A DNA stretch of 64,000 nt from the NCBI GenBank assembly GCA_903850915.1, contig CAINMV010000001.1, positions 44,557-108,556 of the forward strand, in the 5' to 3' direction. Each line of letters starts with the position of its first letter. Within the stretch, counting starts at the first letter, position 1. Shown here one piece after another: positions 54,249-62,114 of this stretch. The stretch comes from an uncultured Bacteroidota bacterium (GTDB lineage: Bacteria > Bacteroidota > Bacteroidia > UKL13-3). The notes under the pieces are model-generated. The model was not told where the DNA came from. It saw nothing but the letters and a program-made list of their open reading frames with translations, and ran no database searches. The translations under genes and the position numbers were made by a program.

Positions 54249-56111
54249 ATGAGTGATGCTATAAAACATGAGTGCGGTATCGTAATGCTGCGTTTACTCA
54301 AGCCCCTCGACTACTACAAAGAAAAGTATGGTAGTGAGCACTACGGCCTGAAAAAACTTTATCTTCTTTTGGAAAAGCAACACAATCGCGGACAAGATGG
54401 CGCAGGAGTTGTTACCATCAGATTGAATCCGAAGCCAGGTGAGCGTTATATCAGTCGTAAAAGAAGTAACGCAACAAATCCAATTGCAGATATTTTTAAG
54501 CAAATTAACCTAAAAACAAAAGAAGTCGATAGCAATGCCTACTTGGGTGAGCTTCTCATGGGGCATCTGCGTTATGGTACTTTTGGAGGTAACAGCATCG
54601 AAAATTGCCATCCTTTTTTGCGAACCAATAATTGGATGAGTCGGAATTTAGCGGTGTGTGGTAACTTTAATTTCACCAACGTTGATGAACTCTTTCAACA
54701 ACTGGTAGATTTAGGTCAGCATCCCAAAGAAATAAGCGACAATGTTACTTTATTGGAAAAAATAGGTCATTTCTTGGATGAAGAGAATCAAAGGTTGTTT
54801 GATTTGGGTAAACAAGAAGGACTTGAAAATAAAGATATTTCTAGGAAAATTCAGGAAGAGCTAAGCCTAGAAAATGTTCTAAAGCCAACCTTTAAAAAGG
54901 TAGATGGTGGCTATACTATTTGTGGTGCTGTTGGACACGGAGATGCCTTTGTAATGCGTGATCCAAGCGGTATTCGTCCGGCATTTTATTATTATAATGA
55001 TGAAATAGCGGTGGTTACTTCTGAACGTCCTGCAATACAAACTGCTTTTAATGTTCCTTTGGAAAGTATTCGTGAAATAACTCCTGGTTGCGCCTTGATT
55101 ATTAAAAAGAATGGAGAAATAGGGGAAGTGAAAATTCTAGAGCCTTTGCCTAAGAAATCGTGCTCTTTTGAAAGGATTTATTTTAGCAGAGGCAACGATA
55201 AAGACATTTATATCGAGCGAAAAAAACTAGGTTACTATATGGCTCCAGAAGTATTAAAGGAGTTGAATTATGATATAAAAAACACGGTGTTTAGTTATAT
55301 CCCGAATACGGCCGACAAAGCATTTTATGGACTAATTGATGGGGTACATAATTATGTTAATAATTGGAAGGTGTATGAGGTGGAACGAATTATTAAGGAG
55401 AAAGGTGTGATTACTTCACAGGAACTTGAAGAAATCATGTGGTTTCGACCAAGAAGAGAAAAAATAGCAATTAAGGATGGAAAACTTCGTACCTTCATTA
55501 CGCAAGATAGTGAACGAGATGATATGGTTGCTCATGTTTACGATGTTACTTATGGGGTGGTGAAAAGCACTGATAATTTAGTGATGATTGACGACAGTAT
55601 AGTGCGTGGAACAACTTTAAAACAAAGCATCCTTCGGATATTGGATAGGCTTGGACCTAAAAAAATAATTATTGTATCTTCTGCACCGCATATTCGATAT
55701 CCAGATTGTTACGGCATTGATATGAGTAAGATGGGTGATTTTGTTGCTTTTCACGCTCTTATTGCCCTGTTACATCAGCATGGTAAATCCGAGTTAATTA
55801 CAAAAACTTATAACGACTGTAAAGCGGAATTAGAAAAGCCTATTACGCAGATGCGCAATTGTGTTCAAGATTTATATCAACTATACACCGACGAACAATT
55901 AAGCGCTAAAATCACTGAAATTTTAACACCTCCTGATATGAAAGCAGAGGTAACAATCATCTATCAAAGTATCGCTAATTTACATAAAGCGTGTCCGCAA
56001 AACTCGGGTGATTGGTATTTTAGTGGAAACTATCCTACACCTGGCGGAACCAAGGTGGTTAATAAAGCCTTTATTAATTATGTAGAGAAAATAGATCAAA
56101 GAGCGTATTAA
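54249..56111 (+). CDS. PurF-like amidophosphoribosyltransferase family protein (long form)
   Basis: 620 residues, longer than the usual 450-520 of PurF. A class II glutamine amidotransferase domain begins HECGIVMLRLL (Cys9 could become the N-terminal nucleophile after processing or act at this position) and includes HNRGQDGAGVV and GHLRYGTFGGN. The phosphoribosyltransferase half has the PRPP loop VMIDDSIVRGTTL and SSAPHIRYPDCYGIDMSKMG. It probably makes phosphoribosylamine, or is a paralog with a modified role; Bacteroidota often carry this long form besides a canonical PurF. Divergent from folD. Confidence 0.8.
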   Translation: MSDAIKHECGIVMLRLLKPLDYYKEKYGSEHYGLKKLYLLLEKQHNRGQDGAGVVTIRLNPKPGERYISRKRSNATNPIADIFKQINLKTKEVDSNAYLGELLMGHLRYGTFGGNSIENCHPFLRTNNWMSRNLAVCGNFNFTNVDELFQQLVDLGQHPKEISDNVTLLEKIGHFLDEENQRLFDLGKQEGLENKDISRKIQEELSLENVLKPTFKKVDGGYTICGAVGHGDAFVMRDPSGIRPAFYYYNDEIAVVTSERPAIQTAFNVPLESIREITPGCALIIKKNGEIGEVKILEPLPKKSCSFERIYFSRGNDKDIYIERKKLGYYMAPEVLKELNYDIKNTVFSYIPNTADKAFYGLIDGVHNYVNNWKVYEVERIIKEKGVITSQELEEIMWFRPRREKIAIKDGKLRTFITQDSERDDMVAHVYDVTYGVVKSTDNLVMIDDSIVRGTTLKQSILRILDRLGPKKIIIVSSAPHIRYPDCYGIDMSKMGDFVAFHALIALLHQHGKSELITKTYNDCKAELEKPITQMRNCVQDLYQLYTDEQLSAKITEILTPPDMKAEVTIIYQSIANLHKACPQNSGDWYFSGNYPTPGGTKVVNKAFINYVEKIDQRAY

Positions 56112-56113
56112 GA

Positions 56114-56161
56114 ATAAATAAAAAAATGCCGAGGTGAAAACCTCGGCATTTTTTTATTTAT
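56114..56161. terminator. Bidirectional terminator with a 22-bp perfect stem
   Basis: ATAAATAAAAAAATGCCGAGGT pairs fully with its complement around a GAAA tetraloop, serving the convergent PurF-like (+) and SBBP-repeat (-) genes. Confidence 0.95.
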
Positions 56162-56173
56162 CAGTGAACTAAA

Positions 56174-57895
56174 TTAGTCTTTTATAAAGATTTTTGATTG
56201 ATGAAAATCATTGTTCTCAATCGTCATAGTATATATACCTTTAGAAAGTGCACTTACGTTTATGGTGTTGCTGTGTTCTCCTAAATTTTCACAATAAACA
56301 ACTTTCCCTAGTGCATCGTAAACCGTTACGGATACTTCAGCAATTGATAATGGGATGGAAATGGTAAGTTCTCCTTTTGTTGGATTTGGATAGATATTGA
56401 AGAAAGCGCTCTGCTTTTCTGTTGTAAAACCTGAACCGAATTTACTTAGTTTTAAAATGAAGGCATCATAACTTCCCAATGAATTTAATGCAGCCACTCC
56501 AGTTCCGGGATCGAAGTCTGATCCAGTGCTTTGAAATTCTCCAGTAACATAAATATTATTGCCTGCGGCATCAACTTTAATGCAAGTCGCATCATCGTCG
56601 ATGTTGCCACCTACTTGTTTAGCAAAAACGAAATTGCCAATAGCATCTAATTTTGATATGTAAATTTCGGTTCCAAATCCAGTAGACAAATTGCTTACGC
56701 CAGCTCCCGGATCAAAATCTACTGTACCGTGAAATACCCCGGTGGAATAAACGTTTCCTGCACCGTCTAAAGCAATAGAGGTAGCCCAATCGTCATCAAT
56801 ATCACCCATGCGTTTTGCCCAAACAAAAGTTCCGGTTGTGCTTAACTTAGAAATGAAAATATCTTTATCGACAATACCACCTGCAGCGGTTAGGTTAACC
56901 ACTGCATTTCCAGGGTCGAAGTCGCAAACATCTCCAAATAATCCTGTAGTATATACATTGCCAGAAGCATCTAGAGCAATACCTGCACCAGAATCATAGC
57001 TTTGTCCTCCAAGACTTTTTGCCCATCCGAAGTTTCCAGATGCATCGAGTTTTAAAACAAAAACATCATATACACCAGCACAATTTAAATTATTAATCAA
57101 TGATCCTGGGTCAAAGTCAACAGATCCGCCATATTCTCCAGTAACATACGAATTGCCTGCTGCATCCGTCGTAATCGCATGACCTTCATCTAGGCTAGAA
57201 GCGCCAAATTTACGAGCCCATATGTAGTTTCCTAAAGGACTTAGCTTTAATACAAAAATATCGAACGTAGAGGCTGTAGAGCTTAATGTGTTTATTGATG
57301 TAGAAGGGTCAAAATCAGTGATACCCGAAAAGTAACCAGTGGTAAGCACGTTGCCACTTCCATCAACACATATTGATTTTCCGCGTTCAACTCCGAGTCC
57401 GCCTATTTGTTTTACCCAAACATAATTTCCTGTTGCATCCAACTTACTAACAAACATATCATCGTCGCCAACAGAGGTAAGTGAAGCCACGGCTGTTGCG
57501 TCAGGATTAAAGTCGACGGTGCCTTTAAAGTAACCTGTAGTGTATATGTTGCCTGAAGCATCGAGGGCAATTCCAAACGCTCTATCATCTAGCAAACCAC
57601 CCATTGATTTAGCCCAAATAAATTTTCCTGTTGCGTCAAATTTCGTGACGAAAATATCGAAGCTACCTGAGGATACTAAGGATGTTACCCCCAAACCTGG
57701 ATCAAAATCTACGTTACTTTGAAACGCACCAGCGGTATAAATATTGCCCGCAGCATCAATGGCTATTGATGAACCTACATCTGAATTGGAACCGCCAATG
57801 GATTTTGCCCATTGATAAGATTGGGCATTCGCATTATTAAAAAGCAATTCCAAAGTTAATGATAATAATAAAAGAGGTTTGTAAAATTTCATCAT
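56174..57895 (-). CDS. SBBP beta-propeller repeat protein, T9SS cargo
   Basis: 573 residues from ATG 57895; the track's TTG 57904 adds three residues. Signal peptide MMKFYKPLLLLSLTLELLFNNANAQ. Seven SBBP-type repeats follow, each about 60 residues with GNIYTTGxF...VDFDPG and a FIWAKSMGG-like strand. The C-terminus is a T9SS type A sorting domain (IYPNPTKGELTISI...LSKGIYTMTIE). It is probably a surface or secreted propeller with no recognisable catalytic residues. The DFDPG motif recurs in every repeat and might bind calcium. Confidence 0.88.
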   Translation of the reverse strand: MMKFYKPLLLLSLTLELLFNNANAQSYQWAKSIGGSNSDVGSSIAIDAAGNIYTAGAFQSNVDFDPGLGVTSLVSSGSFDIFVTKFDATGKFIWAKSMGGLLDDRAFGIALDASGNIYTTGYFKGTVDFNPDATAVASLTSVGDDDMFVSKLDATGNYVWVKQIGGLGVERGKSICVDGSGNVLTTGYFSGITDFDPSTSINTLSSTASTFDIFVLKLSPLGNYIWARKFGASSLDEGHAITTDAAGNSYVTGEYGGSVDFDPGSLINNLNCAGVYDVFVLKLDASGNFGWAKSLGGQSYDSGAGIALDASGNVYTTGLFGDVCDFDPGNAVVNLTAAGGIVDKDIFISKLSTTGTFVWAKRMGDIDDDWATSIALDGAGNVYSTGVFHGTVDFDPGAGVSNLSTGFGTEIYISKLDAIGNFVFAKQVGGNIDDDATCIKVDAAGNNIYVTGEFQSTGSDFDPGTGVAALNSLGSYDAFILKLSKFGSGFTTEKQSAFFNIYPNPTKGELTISIPLSIAEVSVTVYDALGKVVYCENLGEHSNTINVSALSKGIYTMTIENNDFHQSKIFIKD

Positions 57896-58041
57896 AGTTG
57901 GCAAATAAAAGGGTGTAATAAATTTTAATGGAGTGCAATATATTTATTGAGTGTGGGAAGATAAAATTAATTCTAGAACTAACTAAAAAAAACGACCAAA
58001 TTTTTACAAACTCCAAACCTTCTAAAAGTTAGCAAAAAAAG

Positions 58042-59370
58042 TTATAGCAATTTCCCTTTTAACAAAAGGGCGGCAATGGAGAAGTAAATTATCAATCCCG
58101 TTACATCCACCAATGTAGCAACAAATGGTGCTGATGAGGTGGCTGGGTCGAGGCGTAATTTTTTCAATACAAAAGGTATCATGGAGCCCGCAATTGTCCC
58201 CCACATGACGATTCCTAGCAAGGTTAACGATACTGTTAACGCTATTGGCGCCCAATAAATGCCATAGTTATAGAATCCGAATTTCTGCCAAATAAATATA
58301 CGAATAAATCCAATGCTACCTAAAATGCTACCTAAGGCCAATCCCGATTTTATTTCTTTGCGCATTACAAACCACCAATCGCGAAGGCTAATTTCTTTTA
58401 TTGCCATGGCACGTATAATTAACGTAGCTGCTTGCGATCCGGAGTTACCACCACTAGAAATAATCAGTGGAATAAAAAGTGCAAGCACAATCGCTTTAGA
58501 TATCTCGCCATCAAAATATCCCATGGCTGTAGCGGTAAACATTTCTCCTAGAAATAAAACCACGAGCCAACCAGCTCTTTTTTTTACCATAGTAAAAATA
58601 TCTGTATCTCGATAGGGTAGATCGAGGGCTTCCAATCCGCCAAATTTTTGAATGTCTTCGGTATCTCTTTTTTCGATAACATCCACAATATCGTCGATGG
58701 TTACAATGCCCACGAGTGTTCCATTTTCAGTGATAACAGGTAAGGCTGTTTTATCGTATTTTTCAAATAAATGAATCGCTTCCTCTTTATTCATGGTGCT
58801 TCTTAGGCATTCAAAACGCCAATCCATCAAAGAGGCTATGGTTGAGTTTTCGTCAGCAAGAAGCAATACACCAATATGGATATCATCGATTAGCTTTTTG
58901 TTTTCGTCAATGACATAAATTATATTAAGTGTTTCTGCACGTTTCCCATGAATTTGAATTTGTTTAAGCAACTCGCGAATGGTTTGGTGTTGGTAGGCTT
59001 GAATATAGTATGGTGTCATTATACGCCCAACACTATCCAAAGGGTAGCCTAATAATTCGAGCGCAAGCTTACGCTCATCATCGGGAAGTAATCGAATAAC
59101 ATCTTTTATTAATTTATCGGGGAAGTTCTCAAACATTTGCGTTCTGTCGTCGGGCGACATGGAATTCAAAATGTCTGCGATCTCTTTATTGCCAAGTTGC
59201 CTCAATATTTGCTGCTGTTCCGATTTGTTTAAATAGGAGAAAACATCCGATTTTAAGGTGCCTTTTAATTTCAAAAACGCCAAAGTCTTTTCTGCATCGT
59301 GCAATCCCGTAATTTGCTGTGCAATATCATAAGGGTGAATGGCTTCTGTTACTTTTACTTCGAGCTCCAT
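58042..59370 (-). CDS. mgtE: Magnesium transporter MgtE
   Basis: 442 residues. N-terminal Mg2+-sensing superhelix (about 15-130, LRQLGNKEIADILNSMSPDD and similar). Two CBS domains follow (about 135-255; IMTPYYIQAYQHQTIREL and ALPVITENGTLVGIVTIDDIVDVI). Five membrane helices from about 270 contain the pore signature SSGGNSGSQAATLIIRAMA. It conducts Mg2+ inward and closes when cytosolic Mg2+ is high. Divergence from the MgtE norm is small. TACCTTTG (59402-59409, minus) fits its -7 box. Confidence 0.96.
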   Translation of the reverse strand: MELEVKVTEAIHPYDIAQQITGLHDAEKTLAFLKLKGTLKSDVFSYLNKSEQQQILRQLGNKEIADILNSMSPDDRTQMFENFPDKLIKDVIRLLPDDERKLALELLGYPLDSVGRIMTPYYIQAYQHQTIRELLKQIQIHGKRAETLNIIYVIDENKKLIDDIHIGVLLLADENSTIASLMDWRFECLRSTMNKEEAIHLFEKYDKTALPVITENGTLVGIVTIDDIVDVIEKRDTEDIQKFGGLEALDLPYRDTDIFTMVKKRAGWLVVLFLGEMFTATAMGYFDGEISKAIVLALFIPLIISSGGNSGSQAATLIIRAMAIKEISLRDWWFVMRKEIKSGLALGSILGSIGFIRIFIWQKFGFYNYGIYWAPIALTVSLTLLGIVMWGTIAGSMIPFVLKKLRLDPATSSAPFVATLVDVTGLIIYFSIAALLLKGKLL

Positions 59371-59401
59371 AGCATCGTATCTTTAAATTGTTGATTTTCG
59401 G

Positions 59402-59409
59402 CAAAGGTA
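59402..59409 (-). promoter_or_regulatory. -7 element TACCTTTG for mgtE
   Basis: Exact TAnnTTTG on the minus strand about 31 bp before the mgtE ATG. No -33 TTG at the usual distance. Confidence 0.45.
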
Positions 59410-59561
59410 ATTCGCGAGGATTTTATTGGGGTAAAGTTATACCTTAAAACGATGTTAATTTGGATTAACTAATAAAACGTTGCTATTTAATTTAAAAAAC
59501 TAAACTTTAATTAACAAAATAAGAGGAAGTTAAATTCTCAATTTAAAAGGTATAATTGGCA

Positions 59562-60965
59562 CTACAAATTTACATTGGTTGCGCCACCGCTCGTGATCAC
59601 AAAATCACGTTCGAAAGTGTAAATCGCCTTAGTGGCGTTTTTATTTCGATAAACCAATTTGTAATTACCAGGTTGTAACGTGTAAACATCTCTGCGAAGT
59701 CCGACAGGTATGGTTAAAAGCCATTCGAGTTTATTGTTATTCCAAACATATATATCACCATAGATATCGTGATCGCAACCTAAACTTAATTTACCGGGTT
59801 GTTGAATGGTAATGGTTGTTGTTGTACTTTGGTCAATATTTGCTTCTTTAAAATAGATTCTGGGCATCGATAAAATTTCGATATCATATTTCCCAACAAT
59901 GTATTTTTTGGAAGCATTAAAAGACTGAACGTTGATAGTTTTCATTTGCCCAGATTGGCGAACAATGGCTTGTAAATTATTGTAACTTGTTAGTCCATCA
60001 ACCTTAAGTAATAGATCACCTTGTGGGGCATCTAAACCCACAGTGGTATGCTTACCAGCAGTAACTTGAATGTCATTTTTGATTACTTCCGGAACGGTAT
60101 GTACTACCAAATTATATCGATATGCCGGATCGAGAACAAGTGTATCTGGGTTGCCGCGCTCGTTAATGGTATGTTCATAGTTATAAAGAACCCGTCCGGT
60201 GTAGTTATCGTAAAATGTCATCCCTACATTTGTTTCGGTAGCTTTTCCAAAAACATCTAACAGATTTACCTGAGCCGTGGTTGCATTGATTGCTTGCGAC
60301 ACAACGACATTTAATACATTACTTAAACTCTCTTCCGTATTGGCGTCATAATAGCGCCCAACACAATCGAAGGCTTTTTTAAATGCATCATTACCGCCGA
60401 TGCCAATAATAAAAGGTTTTAAAATAATACCCTTTCGTTGCAAGGCCTCGCTTACAGCACAGGGGTCGCCATCACATTCTTCCAAACCGTCCGTAATTAA
60501 AACAATAATGTTTCGAACGCCGGGCTCTACTGGAAAGTCTTCTGCGGATTGAAGTAAAGAATATGCTATAGGCGTTGTGCCTTTAGGGCGAATAGTTTTA
60601 ATAAATTCTATGATCTTTTGATGGTTCGCCTTTTGAAAAGGAACCTCAAGCTTGGTGTCCTTGCAGTCTCTTACCGAAGTAGGACTGCGATGACCAAAAA
60701 CACGAAGAGCTAGCTCTACCGATGGCTGATATTGAAGTGAATCTATAATTCGAGTTAGCACTTTTTTAGCAGAGTTAATTCGATTGTCGTTATCTAGCTT
60801 GGCATACATACTATTGCTAGCATCAAATAAAAACAAGATTCTGGTTCTTGTCTTTATCTCGTCTGCTCGCGTGTTGATCGTTTTATTGGGATCGGGCGCA
60901 TATCTAACCTGAGCTAAATTAGCGATTGAGATAAGAGCGAGTAAGATTGTGAGCAGATTTTTCAA
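59562..60965 (-). CDS. Secreted von Willebrand factor type A domain protein
   Basis: 467 residues if started at TTG 60965, which yields the signal peptide MKNLLTILLALISIANLAQ; the track's ATG 61022 would put 19 residues before it. The VWA domain (about 35-220) has an intact MIDAS metal site: DASNS, Thr in PKGTTPIAYSL and Asp in LITDGLEECDG. The remaining 240 residues look like beta-rich modules without known family. MIDAS proteins mediate metal-dependent protein binding. It is 20 bp or more downstream of the transketolase subunit gene on the same strand; a shared function is not evident. Confidence 0.82.
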   Translation of the reverse strand: MKNLLTILLALISIANLAQVRYAPDPNKTINTRADEIKTRTRILFLFDASNSMYAKLDNDNRINSAKKVLTRIIDSLQYQPSVELALRVFGHRSPTSVRDCKDTKLEVPFQKANHQKIIEFIKTIRPKGTTPIAYSLLQSAEDFPVEPGVRNIIVLITDGLEECDGDPCAVSEALQRKGIILKPFIIGIGGNDAFKKAFDCVGRYYDANTEESLSNVLNVVVSQAINATTAQVNLLDVFGKATETNVGMTFYDNYTGRVLYNYEHTINERGNPDTLVLDPAYRYNLVVHTVPEVIKNDIQVTAGKHTTVGLDAPQGDLLLKVDGLTSYNNLQAIVRQSGQMKTINVQSFNASKKYIVGKYDIEILSMPRIYFKEANIDQSTTTTITIQQPGKLSLGCDHDIYGDIYVWNNNKLEWLLTIPVGLRRDVYTLQPGNYKLVYRNKNATKAIYTFERDFVITSGGATNVNL

Positions 60966-61042
60966 ATGAAGCACTAATTTGGTTATTACATAAAAGTATC
61001 TTGCGGATAAACAATACCCCATGAACGATGTTGGTTTTGAAA

Positions 61043-61882
61043 TTAATAGTCCCCTAAAGTTTCCGGCAAACCAGCTAACGCATTTGCTAGATCAGTGTCA
61101 TTTGGCGCAATCCCATGCCATTTGTGCGATCCCATCATAAAGTCAACCCCCATTCCCATTTCTGTTTTCATCATAATTGCAATAGGTTTCCCTTTTCCTG
61201 TAGCAGCCTTCACGATTTTTAAGGTGTCAACTATTTCCTGCATGTTATTGCCATCCATGGAATATACATCCCATCCAAAAGCTAGAAACTTTGCATCTAG
61301 AGGGTAATCGCCCATAATACTTTTAGTGCTCCCATCAATTTGCTGGCCGTTTACATCGATAGCAACAATAATATTGTCGGTTTTTTGTTTCGCTGCAAAC
61401 ATAATCGCTTCCCAATTCTGACCTTCTTGCATTTCTCCATCGCCACACAATACATAAATCAGACTTCCATCATTGTTAAGCTTCTTGCTCATTGCAGCTC
61501 CCACGCCAACGCTTAAGCCTTGTCCAAGCGAACCACTAGCGATACGAATTCCAGGAAGGTGCTCATGCGTTGTTGGGTGACCTTGTAATCGGCCATTGAG
61601 CTTTCTAAAAGATGCCAGCTCTGATTTGTCGAAATAGCCAGAATGCGCCAAAACGCTATAAAACAATGGGGATATATGCCCATTACTTAAAAAGAAGAGA
61701 TCCTCACCGATACCATCCATGGAGAAATCTTTATTGTGGTTCATCGCATCAAAATATAAGGCAACTAAATAATCAGCACAACCCAACGAACCACCTGGAT
61801 GCCCAGATTTCGCTCCATGAACCATTCTAACAATATCCCTGCGTACCTGCGACGCTACTTTTTTTAATTCTTCTGTTTGCAT
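61043..61882 (-). CDS. Transketolase, N-terminal (ThDP-binding) subunit
   Basis: 279 residues, the N-terminal half of a two-subunit transketolase. Shows AKSGHPGGSLGCADYLVAL, SNGHISPLFYSVLAHSGYF, RIASGSLGQGLSVGVG, and the ThDP/Mg motif GDGEMQEGQNWEAIMFA...DVNGQQ. In the pentose phosphate pathway it needs the C-terminal pyrimidine-binding subunit, which is not next to it: the following gene encodes a VWA protein and the divergent neighbour is an unrelated secreted protein. Confidence 0.93.
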   Translation of the reverse strand: MQTEELKKVASQVRRDIVRMVHGAKSGHPGGSLGCADYLVALYFDAMNHNKDFSMDGIGEDLFFLSNGHISPLFYSVLAHSGYFDKSELASFRKLNGRLQGHPTTHEHLPGIRIASGSLGQGLSVGVGAAMSKKLNNDGSLIYVLCGDGEMQEGQNWEAIMFAAKQKTDNIIVAIDVNGQQIDGSTKSIMGDYPLDAKFLAFGWDVYSMDGNNMQEIVDTLKIVKAATGKGKPIAIMMKTEMGMGVDFMMGSHKWHGIAPNDTDLANALAGLPETLGDY

Positions 61883-62102
61883 TTGGGGTGTATATTTTGT
61901 GTTAATTAATTTACAACTATTAATCTCATTGCACTCGTTTGTAATTTAACTATCGCAGAGCGCTACATTTTCCTACAATTTTCAGCATATTAAATTGCTT
62001 TAAAAAATTTATTTATCGAACAATTGTGAATAAACGTCCAACTATGTAGGCGATTGTATTCAATTTCAATATTAATAAGTGTAGCTAATCATGAATTTTC
62101 CT

Positions 62103-62110
62103 TAAATTTG
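62103..62110 (+). promoter_or_regulatory. -7 element TAAATTTG next to the right-edge ORF
   Basis: Exact TAnnTTTG ending 5 bp before the GTG start at 62115. If used, the mRNA would be leaderless or nearly so. No -33 TTG nearby. Confidence 0.35.
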
Positions 62111-62114
62111 TAAG

